DNA of 64,000 nt, from NCBI GenBank assembly GCA_022825705.1, contig JAJDWH010000001.1:121418-185417 (forward strand). Direction: 5' to 3'. The translations under genes and the position numbers were made by a program. Positions 53,988-63,404 of the stretch are shown one piece after another. The notes under the pieces were generated by a model. That model was not told the origin of the DNA. It did not search any database and was given only the letters and a program-made list of their open reading frames with translations. Numbering within the stretch: position 1 is the first letter of the stretch; each line of letters opens with the position of its first letter. This DNA is from Alphaproteobacteria bacterium (lineage in GTDB: Bacteria > Pseudomonadota > Alphaproteobacteria > TMED109).

Positions 53988-55370
53988 ATGAACGGGCGGA
54001 CGGCCGAAGTCGTCATCGTCGGCGCGGGGATCGCCGGCGTCTCCGTGGCGTTCCATCTAGCAGTGCGGCAGGGCACAAGGAGAGTGGTCATCGTCGAAGC
54101 CGGCGACCCGCTGGCGCTCACCAGCGACAAGTCGACCGAGTGCTATCGCAACTGGTGGCCGGGTCCGGGCGACGCGATGGTCGCATTCATGAACCGCAGC
54201 ATCGACCTGCTCGAGCGGTACGAGCGAGAGAGCCATGGAAGACTGCGGCTGAACCGTCGCGGCTATCTGTTTGCCACGGCCGAGCCCTCGCGCATCACCA
54301 CGTTGCATGCTCTCGGGAGCGAAGCGCAGGCGCTGGGCGCCGGACCGCTTCGCGTCCACGACCGCCCCGTGTCGGACGGTTCCTATGTCCGATCGCCGGC
54401 CCACGGTTTCGAGGGCGTCCCGTCCGGGGCAGACCTGGTCACTGACCCCGCCCTCATCCGAACCGAGTTTCCGTACCTGGATTCCTCGGTGGTCGCGGTG
54501 CTGCATGCCCGGCGGTGCGGTTGGCTGAGCGCGCAGCAGCTGGGCATGTGGATGCTCGAGCAGGCGCGGGCGCGCGGCGTGGAGCTCATTCGGGGACGCG
54601 TGACCGGCGTCGACACGCGTGGCGGTCGCGTGCGCTCGGTGGCGGTGGCGGGGCCAGGCAAGGCAATGACGATCGACACCCCGACACTGGTGCTGTCGCC
54701 CGGTCCGCACCTCGCCGAGGTCGCCGGCCAGCTCGACGTCAAGCTGCCGGTTGCCTGCGAGTGCCACGTGAAGGTGTCGTTCCGCGACAGCGAGCAGGCG
54801 GTTCCCGGCGATGCGCCCCTCCTGATATGGGCCGATCCCGTCCAGTTGCCCTGGTCGGACGAAGAGCGGGCCGATCTCGCTGCCGATGCAAGGACACGCC
54901 GGCTCATCGAGATTCTGCCGCCCGGCGTGCACGGCCGACCCGAAGGAACGCCCGGCAGCCACTGGCTCCTGATGCTGTGGTCCTACGACACCGACGGCGT
55001 CCCCCCGGTGTTCCCGATTCCGATCGACGAGCATCTGCCGGAGGTCGCGTTGCGCGGCTGGTCGCGCATGCTGCCTTCGCTGAAGCGCTACTTCTCCCGG
55101 CTGCCGCGCATGACGCTCGACGGCGGCTACTACACGAAGACGCCGGAGAATCGTCCCCTGGTGGGCCCGCTCTCTGTCACCGGCGCGTTCGTGAACGCTG
55201 CCTACTCGGGTTTCGGAATCATGGGTGCCTGCGCGGGGGGCGAGTTGATCGCGGCGCATGTCCGCGAAACGCCCCTGCCCCGCTACGCCCCGGCCTTCCT
55301 TCCGAGCCGGTTCGATGACCCCGCCTATCTCGATTCCTTCACCGATGCAGGTGCCGCCGGCCAGCTCTAG
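53988..55370 (+). CDS. FAD-dependent oxidoreductase, DAO family
   Basis: This 460-residue flavoprotein begins with the dinucleotide-binding VIVGAGIAGVSVAFHLA and ends with the conserved GGYYTKTPENRPLVGPL and YSGFGIMGACAGGELIAAHV. The family covers D-amino-acid, glycine, sarcosine and 2-hydroxyglutarate oxidases or dehydrogenases. The substrate cannot be chosen by eye. Malate synthase G, which would use glyoxylate, is encoded 200 bases downstream, so a glycine- or glycolate-like substrate producing glyoxylate is an attractive guess only. Confidence 0.87.
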   Translation: MNGRTAEVVIVGAGIAGVSVAFHLAVRQGTRRVVIVEAGDPLALTSDKSTECYRNWWPGPGDAMVAFMNRSIDLLERYERESHGRLRLNRRGYLFATAEPSRITTLHALGSEAQALGAGPLRVHDRPVSDGSYVRSPAHGFEGVPSGADLVTDPALIRTEFPYLDSSVVAVLHARRCGWLSAQQLGMWMLEQARARGVELIRGRVTGVDTRGGRVRSVAVAGPGKAMTIDTPTLVLSPGPHLAEVAGQLDVKLPVACECHVKVSFRDSEQAVPGDAPLLIWADPVQLPWSDEERADLAADARTRRLIEILPPGVHGRPEGTPGSHWLLMLWSYDTDGVPPVFPIPIDEHLPEVALRGWSRMLPSLKRYFSRLPRMTLDGGYYTKTPENRPLVGPLSVTGAFVNAAYSGFGIMGACAGGELIAAHVRETPLPRYAPAFLPSRFDDPAYLDSFTDAGAAGQL

Positions 55371-55569
55371 CTGCTATCGCTGTCGATCCTCGTATCGGGA
55401 CGCGGGTCAGCGGTACTCCGGCAACCGGCGCGCATCCGAACGCGCTGCTCGCAGCTCTACGAAAACACCGTGCTCGTCAGTCCGCGCCTGCTTATCGGTC
55501 CCCCTCGCGATTGCCGTGCGCAGTCAGTCTTGTTAGACCTGCAACCCCTCAGTTCGGAGCGTCGATACC

Positions 55570-57741
55570 ATGGTCGAAAGAGTGCGAGTCGGACAAAGCC
55601 AGATCGCGGTTGAGCTGCACGCCTTTGTCGAGAATGAGGTTCTGCCGGGACTCGATCTTGCGAGCGACGCCTTCTGGCAAGACTTCGACGCTCTCCTCCA
55701 CGACCTCGCGCCCGTGAACCGCGACCTCCTTGCCCGTCGCGGGGCGCTGCAGGCCGAGATCAACGCGTGGCACCGCGCCCGCCGCGGCCAGCCCGTCGAT
55801 CCCGATGAATACCGCGGCTTTCTCACCGACATCGGCTATCTCGTGCCCGAGGGGCCGGATTTCAGCATCGAGACATCGCATGTCGACGACGAGATCGCGC
55901 AAACGGCGGGACCGCAGCTCGTCGTGCCGGTGACCAACGCGCGCTACGCCCTCAATGCCGCCAACGCGCGCTGGGGCAGCCTCTACGACGCCCTCTACGG
56001 CACCAACGCCATTCCGGAGGAGGAAGGCGCGACCCGGGTCGGTGGATACAACCCGGCCCGCGGCGAGAAGGTGATCGCCTGGACGCGGAATTTCCTGGAC
56101 GAGGCTGTGCCGCTGGCCAGCGGCTCGCACGGCGACGTCCTCGCCTACCGGGTCGAGGGTGGGGCCCTCGCTGCGGACATGCCGAGCGGCGCGACCCGCC
56201 TGGCCGGACCCGGCGTCCTCGCCGGCTACCGGGGCGACCCCGCCGCTCCCGAGGCCGTACTGCTTCGCCACAACGGGCTGCACATCGAAATCGCGATTGA
56301 CCGATCCCATCCGGTCGGCCGGACCGACAAGGCGGGCGTCTCGGACGTCGTGCTCGAATCGGCCGTGACGACGATCGTCGACTGCGAGGATTCCATCGCC
56401 GCCGTCGATGCCGAAGACAAGGTCCTCGCATATCGCAACTGGCTTGGCCTGATCAAGGGCGACCTCACCGCGAGCTTCGACAAGGGCGGGCAGACGGTCG
56501 AGCGCCGCCTCAACCCCGACCGCCGCTACATCGGTGCCGACGGCGGCGAGATCACGCTGCCGGGCCGCTCGCTGATGCTCGTCCGCAATGTCGGTCACCT
56601 GATGGACTGTCCAGCCGTGCTGGACGGAGAAGGCCGAGAGGCGCCTGAGGGCATTCTCGATGCGGTGTTCACGTGCCTGATCGCGCTCCACGACCTCAAG
56701 GGCAATGCAGCCCACGGCAACAGCCGGGCCGGCTCCATCTACATCGTGAAACCCAAGATGCACGGTCCGGAGGAAGTCGCGTTCGCGAACACCCTGTTCG
56801 ACCGGGTCGAGGACCTGCTGGGCCTCGAGCGTTACCGGATCAAGATCGGAATCATGGATGAGGAGCGGCGCACCACCGTCAATCTCAAGGAGTGCATCCG
56901 CGCGGCGCACCGGCGGGTGGCGTTCATCAATACCGGCTTCCTGGATCGCACCGGCGACGAGATCCACACGTCGATGGAAGCCGGTCCGATGATCCGCAAG
57001 GCGGACATGAAGGCCGCTTCATGGCTGCACACCTACGAGGACTGGAACGTCGACATCGGCATCGCTTGCGGCCTGCGCGGCCGCGCCCAGATCGGCAAGG
57101 GCATGTGGGCCATGCCGGACCTCATGGCCGAGATGCTAGAGCAGAAGATCGGGCACCCGATGGGCGGCGCCGACACGGCGTGGGTGCCCTCTCCCACCGC
57201 CGCCACCCTGCATGCGACCCACTATCACCGTGTCAGCGTCGCCGAGCGCCAGGAGGAGCTTGCCGGCCGGACGCGGGCCGAACTGCGCAGCATCCTGTCG
57301 ATCCCGGTGGCGCCCCGCCCCAACTGGACGCCGGAGGACATTCGCGCCGAACTGGAGAACAACGCCCAAGGCATCCTCGGCTATGTCGTCCGCTGGGTGG
57401 ACCAAGGCATCGGCTGCTCGAAGGTTCCGGACATCAACGACATCGGCCTCATGGAGGACCGGGCCACCTGCCGGATTTCCAGCCAACACATGGCCAACTG
57501 GCTGCGCCACGGGGTCTGCTCCGAGGACGAGGTACAGGCGACGATGCGCAAGATGGCCCAGATGGTGGACCGCCAGAACGCCGACGACCCGGCTTACACG
57601 CCGATGGCACCGGGTTTCGACGGCCCTGCATTCAATGCCGCCTGCGAGCTCGTCTTCCAGGGCCGGGAACAGCCCTCCGGCTACACCGAACCCGTGCTCC
57701 ACCGCCGCCGGGCCGAGCGAAAGGCCGGCGAAGCGGCCTGA
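55570..57741 (+). CDS. glcB: Malate synthase G
   Basis: This 723-residue monomeric enzyme condenses glyoxylate with acetyl-CoA to malate. The catalytic beta-barrel region ([17 protein letters not shown], residues about 272-288), [44 protein letters not shown] and [11 protein letters not shown] are all conserved. The length is typical of form G rather than AceB. The ATG at 55570 follows weak ribosome-binding sequence. Confidence 0.95.
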   Translation: MVERVRVGQSQIAVELHAFVENEVLPGLDLASDAFWQDFDALLHDLAPVNRDLLARRGALQAEINAWHRARRGQPVDPDEYRGFLTDIGYLVPEGPDFSIETSHVDDEIAQTAGPQLVVPVTNARYALNAANARWGSLYDALYGTNAIPEEEGATRVGGYNPARGEKVIAWTRNFLDEAVPLASGSHGDVLAYRVEGGALAADMPSGATRLAGPGVLAGYRGDPAAPEAVLLRHNGLHIEIAIDRSHPVGRTDKAGVSDVVLESAVTTIVDCEDSIAAVDAEDKVLAYRNWLGLIKGDLTASFDKGGQTVERRLNPDRRYIGADGGEITLPGRSLMLVRNVGHLMDCPAVLDGEGREAPEGILDAVFTCLIALHDLKGNAAHGNSRAGSIYIVKPKMHGPEEVAFANTLFDRVEDLLGLERYRIKIGIMDEERRTTVNLKECIRAAHRRVAFINTGFLDRTGDEIHTSMEAGPMIRKADMKAASWLHTYEDWNVDIGIACGLRGRAQIGKGMWAMPDLMAEMLEQKIGHPMGGADTAWVPSPTAATLHATHYHRVSVAERQEELAGRTRAELRSILSIPVAPRPNWTPEDIRAELENNAQGILGYVVRWVDQGIGCSKVPDINDIGLMEDRATCRISSQHMANWLRHGVCSEDEVQATMRKMAQMVDRQNADDPAYTPMAPGFDGPAFNAACELVFQGREQPSGYTEPVLHRRRAERKAGEAA

Positions 57742-57907
57742 CGAGGACGGACGGACGCGTGCCGCGACGCGACCGGATATCACCGTTGGCGCTGTTCGCC
57801 GGTTGCAGGCGCGTGGCCGCTCGCCCAGTGCGCGAGACCAGCCACAGCCTCGCCGATGCCGCGACCATGGGGCCGGCCATCGCACTGCAGGCGCGAAGGA
57901 CGTTGCC

Positions 57908-58525
57908 GTGAGCTACACCCTGTACAACCGCCCGGGTTCCGGCGGGTTCGTGGTCGAGGCGGCGCTCATCCTGGCGGACGTGCCGTTCCAGCTGATCGAG
58001 CTGGATTCGAAACCAGGCACACCGCTGCCCGCGAGCTTTCGCGAAACCAATCCCTGGTGCCAGCTGCCGACACTGATCCTCCCGGACGGGACGACCATGA
58101 CCGAGACGTCGGCAATCCTGGTTCACCTTGCGCTTTGCTTCCCGGACAAGCGCCTCGCCCCCGAGGCAGGCACGCCGGCACACGCGTCGTTCCTGCGCTG
58201 GACGACCTTCGCAAACGTCAACCTTTACGAAGCTGTACTGCGGCGGGGCTACCCTTTCCGCTTCACGCATGACTCCGACGGCCACGATGCGCTGCGGAGC
58301 GCCGCCATCCAGCGCCTGGACGAGGCGCTCGCCCTGGTCGAAGCGCATGTCGAGGGACCCTTCCTGCTCGGCGAAGAGCTGACCGTCGCGGACATCTATC
58401 TGGCCATGTTCCTCGTCTGGCATCACGGCGGGATCGAGGTGCCGCGCCTCACCGCAATCAAGCATCGGGTTCGCGAGCACCCCGTCGTGGGACCCATCTG
58501 GAAGCGGCATTTCGGCGACCGCTAG
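57908..58525 (+). CDS. Glutathione S-transferase family protein
   Basis: This 205-residue protein has a thioredoxin-like N-terminus (YTLYNRPGSGGFVVEAALIL, cis-Pro in NPWCQLPTL and the Glu-Ser glutathione pair in MTETSAIL) and an all-helical C-terminus (LTVADIYLAMFLVW). The GTG at 57908 has GAAGGA 7 bases upstream. It follows glcB by 166 bases. Confidence 0.87.
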   Translation: MSYTLYNRPGSGGFVVEAALILADVPFQLIELDSKPGTPLPASFRETNPWCQLPTLILPDGTTMTETSAILVHLALCFPDKRLAPEAGTPAHASFLRWTTFANVNLYEAVLRRGYPFRFTHDSDGHDALRSAAIQRLDEALALVEAHVEGPFLLGEELTVADIYLAMFLVWHHGGIEVPRLTAIKHRVREHPVVGPIWKRHFGDR

Positions 58526-58646
58526 GAACCGGCGGCGCGGCTTGACAGGCCGCTCTTCCCACCTGCCTACAAGCTCCGCGATCCATGGCGGCCGAGCCCT
58601 GAATACTCTCTGAGACTCTCCGGATAAGGATCGAAGGAGACAGAGC

Positions 58647-59975
58647 ATGTCGGATTCGTGCAAGATCAACGCAACGGAGGCGGCGGTCCGGATGGCGAGC
58701 GGCGAACTCACCTCGGTGCAGCTCGTCGAATCCTGCCTTGAACGGATCCAGGCCCGGGAAGGAGAAGTCGGCGCCTGGGCACATCTCGATGAGGACATGG
58801 CGTTGAACGCCGCCCACGTCGCCGATGCGACCGAACCCAAGAGCCCGTTTCACGGCATTCCGTTTGGCGTCAAGGACATCATCGACACCGCGGACCTGCC
58901 GACCGAATGCGGCACGCCGATTCGCGCCGGACGCCGGCCAACCGAGGACGCGGCCTGCGTCGCCAGGATGAAGGCGGCCGGGGCAGTCATGATGGGCAAG
59001 ACCGTCACCACCGAGTACGCGCTCTACCATCCGGGCAAGACCCGGAACCCGCTCAACCTCGCCCACACCCCCGGTGGCTCTTCGAGCGGATCCGCGGCCG
59101 CGGTCGCCGATTCCATGGTGCCGATCGCGTTCGGCAGCCAGACCTCGGGCTCCCTCATTCGGCCGGCCGCGTTCTGTGGCATCTGCGCATTCAAGCCGAC
59201 GCGGGGCATCACGGACATCTCCGGGATGCTGCAGCTGGAACCCGACTTCGACACGCTCGGCTACATGGGACGGAATTTCGACGATCTCGCGACCTTCTTC
59301 GCCATCGTCCACGATCACACGCCGCGATCGCTTCCCGACGGCATCGGCCGCAAACCGAGATTCGGGCTCTGCCGCACGCCGATGTGGCCCCATGCCGAGC
59401 AGGCGAGCATCGATGCCGTCGAGGAGGCGGCGGAGCAGCTGAGGTCGATCGGTGCCGACGTCCAGGAGGTTCGCCTACCGCCTTCCTTCGATGGTCTGTT
59501 GGAGACCCATGCCTCCATCCTCAAGGCCGCGCTCACCCGGAGCCTGCGCGAGGACTACCGGCACCATCAGGACCGAATGAGCCCGGTGCTTCGCGAAATG
59601 ATCGAGGCCGGTTTCGCCGTGCCCAAGGACCAGGAGAAGGCCCTGCGCAGCCACGCTGGGAAGTGCCGGGCTGCAATTAACCATGCTTTCGGCGACCGGG
59701 ACGCCTTTCTCTGTCCGAGTGTCGTGGGCGAAGCGCCCAAGGGCATCTCGGCGACGGGAAGTCCTGTCTTCCAGGCGATGTGGACACTTCTCAACGTCCC
59801 GATCGCCGGTATTCCTGGTGCGGTAGGGCCGGCCGGCCTACCGGTGGGGATCCAATTCGTCGGCCGTCGGGGAGATGACGAGACAATTCTCCGCCTTGGA
59901 AAGTGGTTCCACACCCGGCGCATCGCCGATTCACTTTCCGCCAACGGCCGCCGTCACGCGAGCCGGAGGAATTAA
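58647..59975 (+). CDS. Amidase signature family hydrolase
   Basis: This 442-residue enzyme hydrolyses carboxamides. The Ser-cisSer-Lys triad is visible as GVKDIIDTADLPT (Lys), PGGSSSGSAAAVAD (Ser) and GSQTSGSLIRPAAFCG (nucleophile). It resembles GatA-like solitary amidases; GatB and GatC are not nearby, so a role in tRNA amidation is unlikely. The ATG at 58647 has GAAGGAGA about 8 bases upstream. Confidence 0.9.
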   Translation: MSDSCKINATEAAVRMASGELTSVQLVESCLERIQAREGEVGAWAHLDEDMALNAAHVADATEPKSPFHGIPFGVKDIIDTADLPTECGTPIRAGRRPTEDAACVARMKAAGAVMMGKTVTTEYALYHPGKTRNPLNLAHTPGGSSSGSAAAVADSMVPIAFGSQTSGSLIRPAAFCGICAFKPTRGITDISGMLQLEPDFDTLGYMGRNFDDLATFFAIVHDHTPRSLPDGIGRKPRFGLCRTPMWPHAEQASIDAVEEAAEQLRSIGADVQEVRLPPSFDGLLETHASILKAALTRSLREDYRHHQDRMSPVLREMIEAGFAVPKDQEKALRSHAGKCRAAINHAFGDRDAFLCPSVVGEAPKGISATGSPVFQAMWTLLNVPIAGIPGAVGPAGLPVGIQFVGRRGDDETILRLGKWFHTRRIADSLSANGRRHASRRN

Positions 59976-60056
59976 GCGTCGTTACTGGCCGTAACGCCTC
60001 TCCCCCGCCCAACTCAGAAACTGTTACAAGAGGCCCATCTGATCTGGTCGGACGCA

Positions 60057-61856
60057 TCAATCCGCGGTGGCTTCGATTCTCTGCCTCCAGATCTCCAGCG
60101 CCCGACCCACGCGTCCGGAAGCAGGTTCAAGGCCACCGAGATGCGCACGCAAACGCCCACACAGTGATTTGACGCAATCGCGGGCCAGATGCGCATCGAT
60201 GCCCATCGTCAAGCCGGCCCGGACAAAGTCCCTGGACGACAACCGGCTCCTCTTGCCCGCCAGCGACAGCGCCAGATCATCCCGTTCAAGGCCCGGGAAG
60301 ACCCGGGTTGTCACGGCATCGTAGGTCGGTGCGAACCGCACGGACGAGAAATTCTGCGCGCCATCCGGCGCCACCCTGAGGACGGCCATGTTCTTCAAGT
60401 GAAAATCGCCGTCGGCGATGAGCCACGCGAATACGGCCCTGCAAAGCAACACCGCCACATCCGCCTCGGGATCGCTGGAGACGCCGCGCAGTCCCCGGGC
60501 AACCTGCTCGATGGAACCCTCGTACTTCTCCGAGGGCGCGACCCCCCGAACGGACGCCATGTCTTCCATTGCGATCCTGCGGCGGTCGTTGCGGTCCCGC
60601 CGGATATCGAAGCGCTCGACCACCAGCGCATCGGGCAAATCGTCCGGCATCGAGACGATCGCATGAGCGGGCGTCTCGAGCCCGCAGGCCCGCGCGGCCG
60701 ACAGGCAGGCTGATTCGACCAAAGGAAGCTCTTCGAAACCGGCGCCTGGCGATGGTTTCAGGATATGGGTGAACGCGCGTTGATCCTGGGCCGGCCGCAG
60801 CATGCCGTCATGCGAGAGGTTCATCGGCGCCTTGATCTGAACGCCCGACAGGCGCGGTGTTGCTGCCGCCGCGAACAATCCGGCCACGCGGTCTTCCAGC
60901 GTCTCATCGAATGTAGGCGCTGGCCCGGCGTAGCCTCCGGCAAATGCGCCCGCATGCGCGAACCTCTCGAGGCGTCCCTCCAGCACGTCCGCCGGAAGAC
61001 CCGGAAGATCTTCCTTGTCCTCGGAGACGGTGATGTTCGACATGTAGCGCCTGCCGCTAAACCGTTCCGGCTCCGACGTCGGCTTCAATACGCGCGCCAG
61101 CCAGCCTTCGGGCAGCAGGCTCTCGATGAAAGGCGGCAAGCGGCCCGGCGGACCGCTCTGAACCGGTGTTAGGCCGCCGGCGTTCGCCGGCTCCCACCGC
61201 CAAGCCGATCTGTCATGAGACAGAAGGCCGATCTCTTCGCCATGCCATCCGACATGAAGCGCTGCCCTCGGCGGTGGCTCCTTTCGTAGCGGCATGGCAA
61301 TGAACCGTTCTGCGCGCCCCGCCTCCGCCCGCCATCCATTGCCTTCTGCCAGGCGCCAGCATCCGGCGATCGCCTCCCGCTGGCTACCGGCGGCTTCGAC
61401 CAAGCGCGCGGCAAGATCGGCTTGCATTTCGACCGGCATCGCGGCGCCGGTTTCGCTGCGCCGCCGGAACGATTCCAGGTAGCGAAAACGGAGCGTCGAG
61501 CGCCGAACGCTGAAGTCACCCATTGGGTCAGCGGTTTGGACGGTCTCGGTCTCAGGAGCGGCAGGAGCCCGCGTCTGTACGATTTCCAGACCGCGCAGCC
61601 GGGTGCGTGCGTTGCGTCTGCCGCTCAGGAAGAGGCGGCGGTCCGGCGTCGGCGCGAGTTGTTCGGCGCTGAACCCGCAAACATATGTGTTCGGGTAGAG
61701 ATAGCCGGCGACCCGGAGAGCATGTTCGAACAGGACGGCGTCGGCGTCGTCCTCCGCGGCAACGTAGATTCCCCGCATGATTTGGACGAGCCTGCCGGTC
61801 TCCACACCGTATTGAACCCGGTGTTTGTCGATGGTTTCGCCAACAAGATGCAGCAT
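60057..61856 (-). CDS. HipA-like kinase fused to an AbiEi-like N-terminal domain
   Basis: This 599-residue protein is much longer than HipA (about 440). Residues 1-190 resemble the AbiEi antitoxin fold (VQIMRGIYVAAEDDADAVLF, LYPNTYVCGFSAEQLAPTPD, RRLFLSGRRNARTRLRGLEIV). From about 195 comes a HipA N-subdomain (FIESLLPEGWLARVL) and a kinase domain with SGVQIKAPM (P-loop type), catalytic WLIADGDFHLKNMAVL and the metal site FAPTYDAVTT. HipA kinases phosphorylate aminoacyl-tRNA synthetases. No HipB gene is next to it, so the AbiEi-like part may act in cis as antitoxin and DNA binder. This last point is an inference. Confidence 0.82.
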   Translation of the reverse strand: MLHLVGETIDKHRVQYGVETGRLVQIMRGIYVAAEDDADAVLFEHALRVAGYLYPNTYVCGFSAEQLAPTPDRRLFLSGRRNARTRLRGLEIVQTRAPAAPETETVQTADPMGDFSVRRSTLRFRYLESFRRRSETGAAMPVEMQADLAARLVEAAGSQREAIAGCWRLAEGNGWRAEAGRAERFIAMPLRKEPPPRAALHVGWHGEEIGLLSHDRSAWRWEPANAGGLTPVQSGPPGRLPPFIESLLPEGWLARVLKPTSEPERFSGRRYMSNITVSEDKEDLPGLPADVLEGRLERFAHAGAFAGGYAGPAPTFDETLEDRVAGLFAAAATPRLSGVQIKAPMNLSHDGMLRPAQDQRAFTHILKPSPGAGFEELPLVESACLSAARACGLETPAHAIVSMPDDLPDALVVERFDIRRDRNDRRRIAMEDMASVRGVAPSEKYEGSIEQVARGLRGVSSDPEADVAVLLCRAVFAWLIADGDFHLKNMAVLRVAPDGAQNFSSVRFAPTYDAVTTRVFPGLERDDLALSLAGKRSRLSSRDFVRAGLTMGIDAHLARDCVKSLCGRLRAHLGGLEPASGRVGRALEIWRQRIEATAD

Positions 61857-61885
61857 GTCCTACTATCGCAGCTTTCATATGCCAG

Positions 61886-61928
61886 AAAGTAGGAATATTA
61901 CCGCTGCATGTCAAGTTATTGCTACTTT
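61886..61928. promoter_or_regulatory. Candidate promoter and operator of the HipA-like gene
   Basis: An inverted repeat AAAGTAG...CTACTTT flanks a minus-strand TTGACA (about 61913-61908) followed at 17 bases by TACTTT as a weak -10. The start codon lies 29 bases downstream of the repeat. The AT-rich DNA here contrasts with the gene body. Confidence 0.45.
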
Positions 61929-61972
61929 ACAGTACTTATAATCGGTAAAGATAGAGGGCAGCGCGGGTCATG

Positions 61973-62185
61973 TCATCGCTCCTGTCGGGTTTGCGGTTCC
62001 CCAGCCCCGCCAGCCGGACGGTTGTCGTTGGCGGCGTGCAGTTGCCTGAACTGCTCGCGGGCGATCTGGCGCCCGAGCAGCCGGGCGATGGTCAAGACGG
62101 CGGACTGTACTCGGGCCTCTGCCGCACCGTTGTCGTTGGCGGCGACTCCGACCGCCGGTCGTTCTGGCTTGCTTCCGTCGTGCAT
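61973..62185 (-). CDS. Small conserved protein of unknown function
   Basis: This 70-residue protein reads ANDNGAAEARVQSAVLTIAR followed by LLGRQIAREQFRQLHAANDN. The ATG at 62185 has AAGGAG 4 bases upstream, which decides the start. I recall similar short proteins next to site-specific recombinase and DUF2924/DUF3489 cassettes in Alphaproteobacteria, but none of those is in this window. Confidence 0.6.
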   Translation of the reverse strand: MHDGSKPERPAVGVAANDNGAAEARVQSAVLTIARLLGRQIAREQFRQLHAANDNRPAGGAGEPQTRQER

Positions 62186-62362
62186 CCTGCTCCTTCCCAC
62201 GAAATGCTCCATCACGGGATACGGTGTGCGCTAGGAAATCCGGTATGTCAAGTCGGTTCATTTGCATTATCAGATGGTTAGTCATGCTTGGTCAGTGTTG
62301 GTCGATCTCTGTCGACGTAATGAGGCGTCAAGGCTGCGAATGACGAATTTCAAGAAAATTCC

Positions 62363-62770
62363 CTACACCCGCCCTTTGATGGTGATCGCCAGCGGATGAT
62401 CGGCCAGCAGGCGGTCCGCCGTGAGCAGCTGGAGGCCCTCTTCCTGGGCCTGCACTAGCAGCAGTTCGTCGAACGGGTCCCGGTGGCTGAGCGGGACGTC
62501 GAGTGCCCGCGCTGCATGCTGCATGGTCATCGGCACGAACACCGCCTCCTGACCCTCCAGAACTTCGAGCACAGCGCTCGGGTCGAAAGGGCTCTTACGC
62601 GTACCAGACCGGTTACGCGCGCCATGCTTCAGGCGCATCTCCCAGATCGACACGGCGCTGACATGCAGGCGTACTGCCGGGCCGCCCAAGAACCGCCGCT
62701 CCACGTCCAGGAGTTTCCTCGGCGCCATCATGAGGTCGTAGAGGTAGGACGTGTCGAGCAGAACCTTCAA
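62363..62770 (-). CDS. vapC: PIN-domain toxin (VapC type)
   Basis: This 135-residue ribonuclease has its acidic residues: Asp in VLLDTSYLYDL, Glu in SIWEM, Asp in HRDPFDELLLVQA and Asp in LLTADRLLADHP. It would cleave RNA when free of antitoxin. The TTG start at 62770 is 7 bases after the antitoxin stop and begins directly before KVLLDTS. Unlike the pair at 17 kb, this toxin is intact. Confidence 0.88.
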   Translation of the reverse strand: MKVLLDTSYLYDLMMAPRKLLDVERRFLGGPAVRLHVSAVSIWEMRLKHGARNRSGTRKSPFDPSAVLEVLEGQEAVFVPMTMQHAARALDVPLSHRDPFDELLLVQAQEEGLQLLTADRLLADHPLAITIKGRV

Positions 62771-62777
62771 TGGCAGG

Positions 62778-63038
62778 CTACTCGCCGTCCAGGCCGAGCA
62801 CCTGCTGGCTGTAAGCCGGATCGTCGAATTCCGGCGGCCAACGCTCCCCGTCCGCATCCAGACCGATGCGGCGGCGCGCCGCATCCAGCATGTCGAAATC
62901 GATTCCGCCCCGGCGTTCGCATCGCACCAGTTCGACCGCAGGGTGGCCGTGCCGTGTGATGATGACGCGCTCGCCGTTGCAGGCGGCCGCGACCAATTCT
63001 GAAAGACGGGCCTTCGCCTCGCGCAACGCCATTTCCAT
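62778..63038 (-). CDS. Phd/YefM-type antitoxin
   Basis: This 86-residue protein has a Phd-like N-terminus (ALREAKARLSELVAAACNGE, VIITRHGHPAVELV), which folds as DNA-binding antitoxin, and an acidic tail ending near WPPEFDDPAYSQQVLGLDGE that would block the PIN toxin. It is the first gene of the pair. Two Met starts, at 63038 and 63032, are possible. Confidence 0.85.
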   Translation of the reverse strand: MEMALREAKARLSELVAAACNGERVIITRHGHPAVELVRCERRGGIDFDMLDAARRRIGLDADGERWPPEFDDPAYSQQVLGLDGE

Positions 63039-63404
63039 CTTGGCATGGCTCCGTTCGTGATTGCCTTGACCACTACCATGCCAGACCTTAGCCAAAATAC
63101 AAGACCACATTGTGACTATATTCGAGATCTGAACACGCATTGCGAAGCGGTTCTCAGGTGCAGAATGTTCGCCCCGCTATTCCCCACAGTGCAGCCCCGT
63201 GACGGCCATTCGGCGGCAAGACAGCCGTTTTCCTAGCTACATGGCCGGCCCAATTGTCACATGGGTGTCTTCAGAAAATGGCCCCACGACGTGTGAAGTT
63301 GGAAACGACGTGCAAGCTTGGCCGAGATGCGGCTTCCCAATATGCTCCCGTGGGCACTATGCCCGATGAATCAGCGATTAATGGCGAGCCGTGGCTATTG
63401 GAAC
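63039..63404. other. Intergenic region without a supported gene
   Basis: This region of about 365 bases separates the minus-strand antitoxin gene from the plus-strand nuclease gene. Its sequence is less GC-rich than the rest. I see no coding region or strong repeat. It presumably carries both promoters. Confidence 0.4.
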
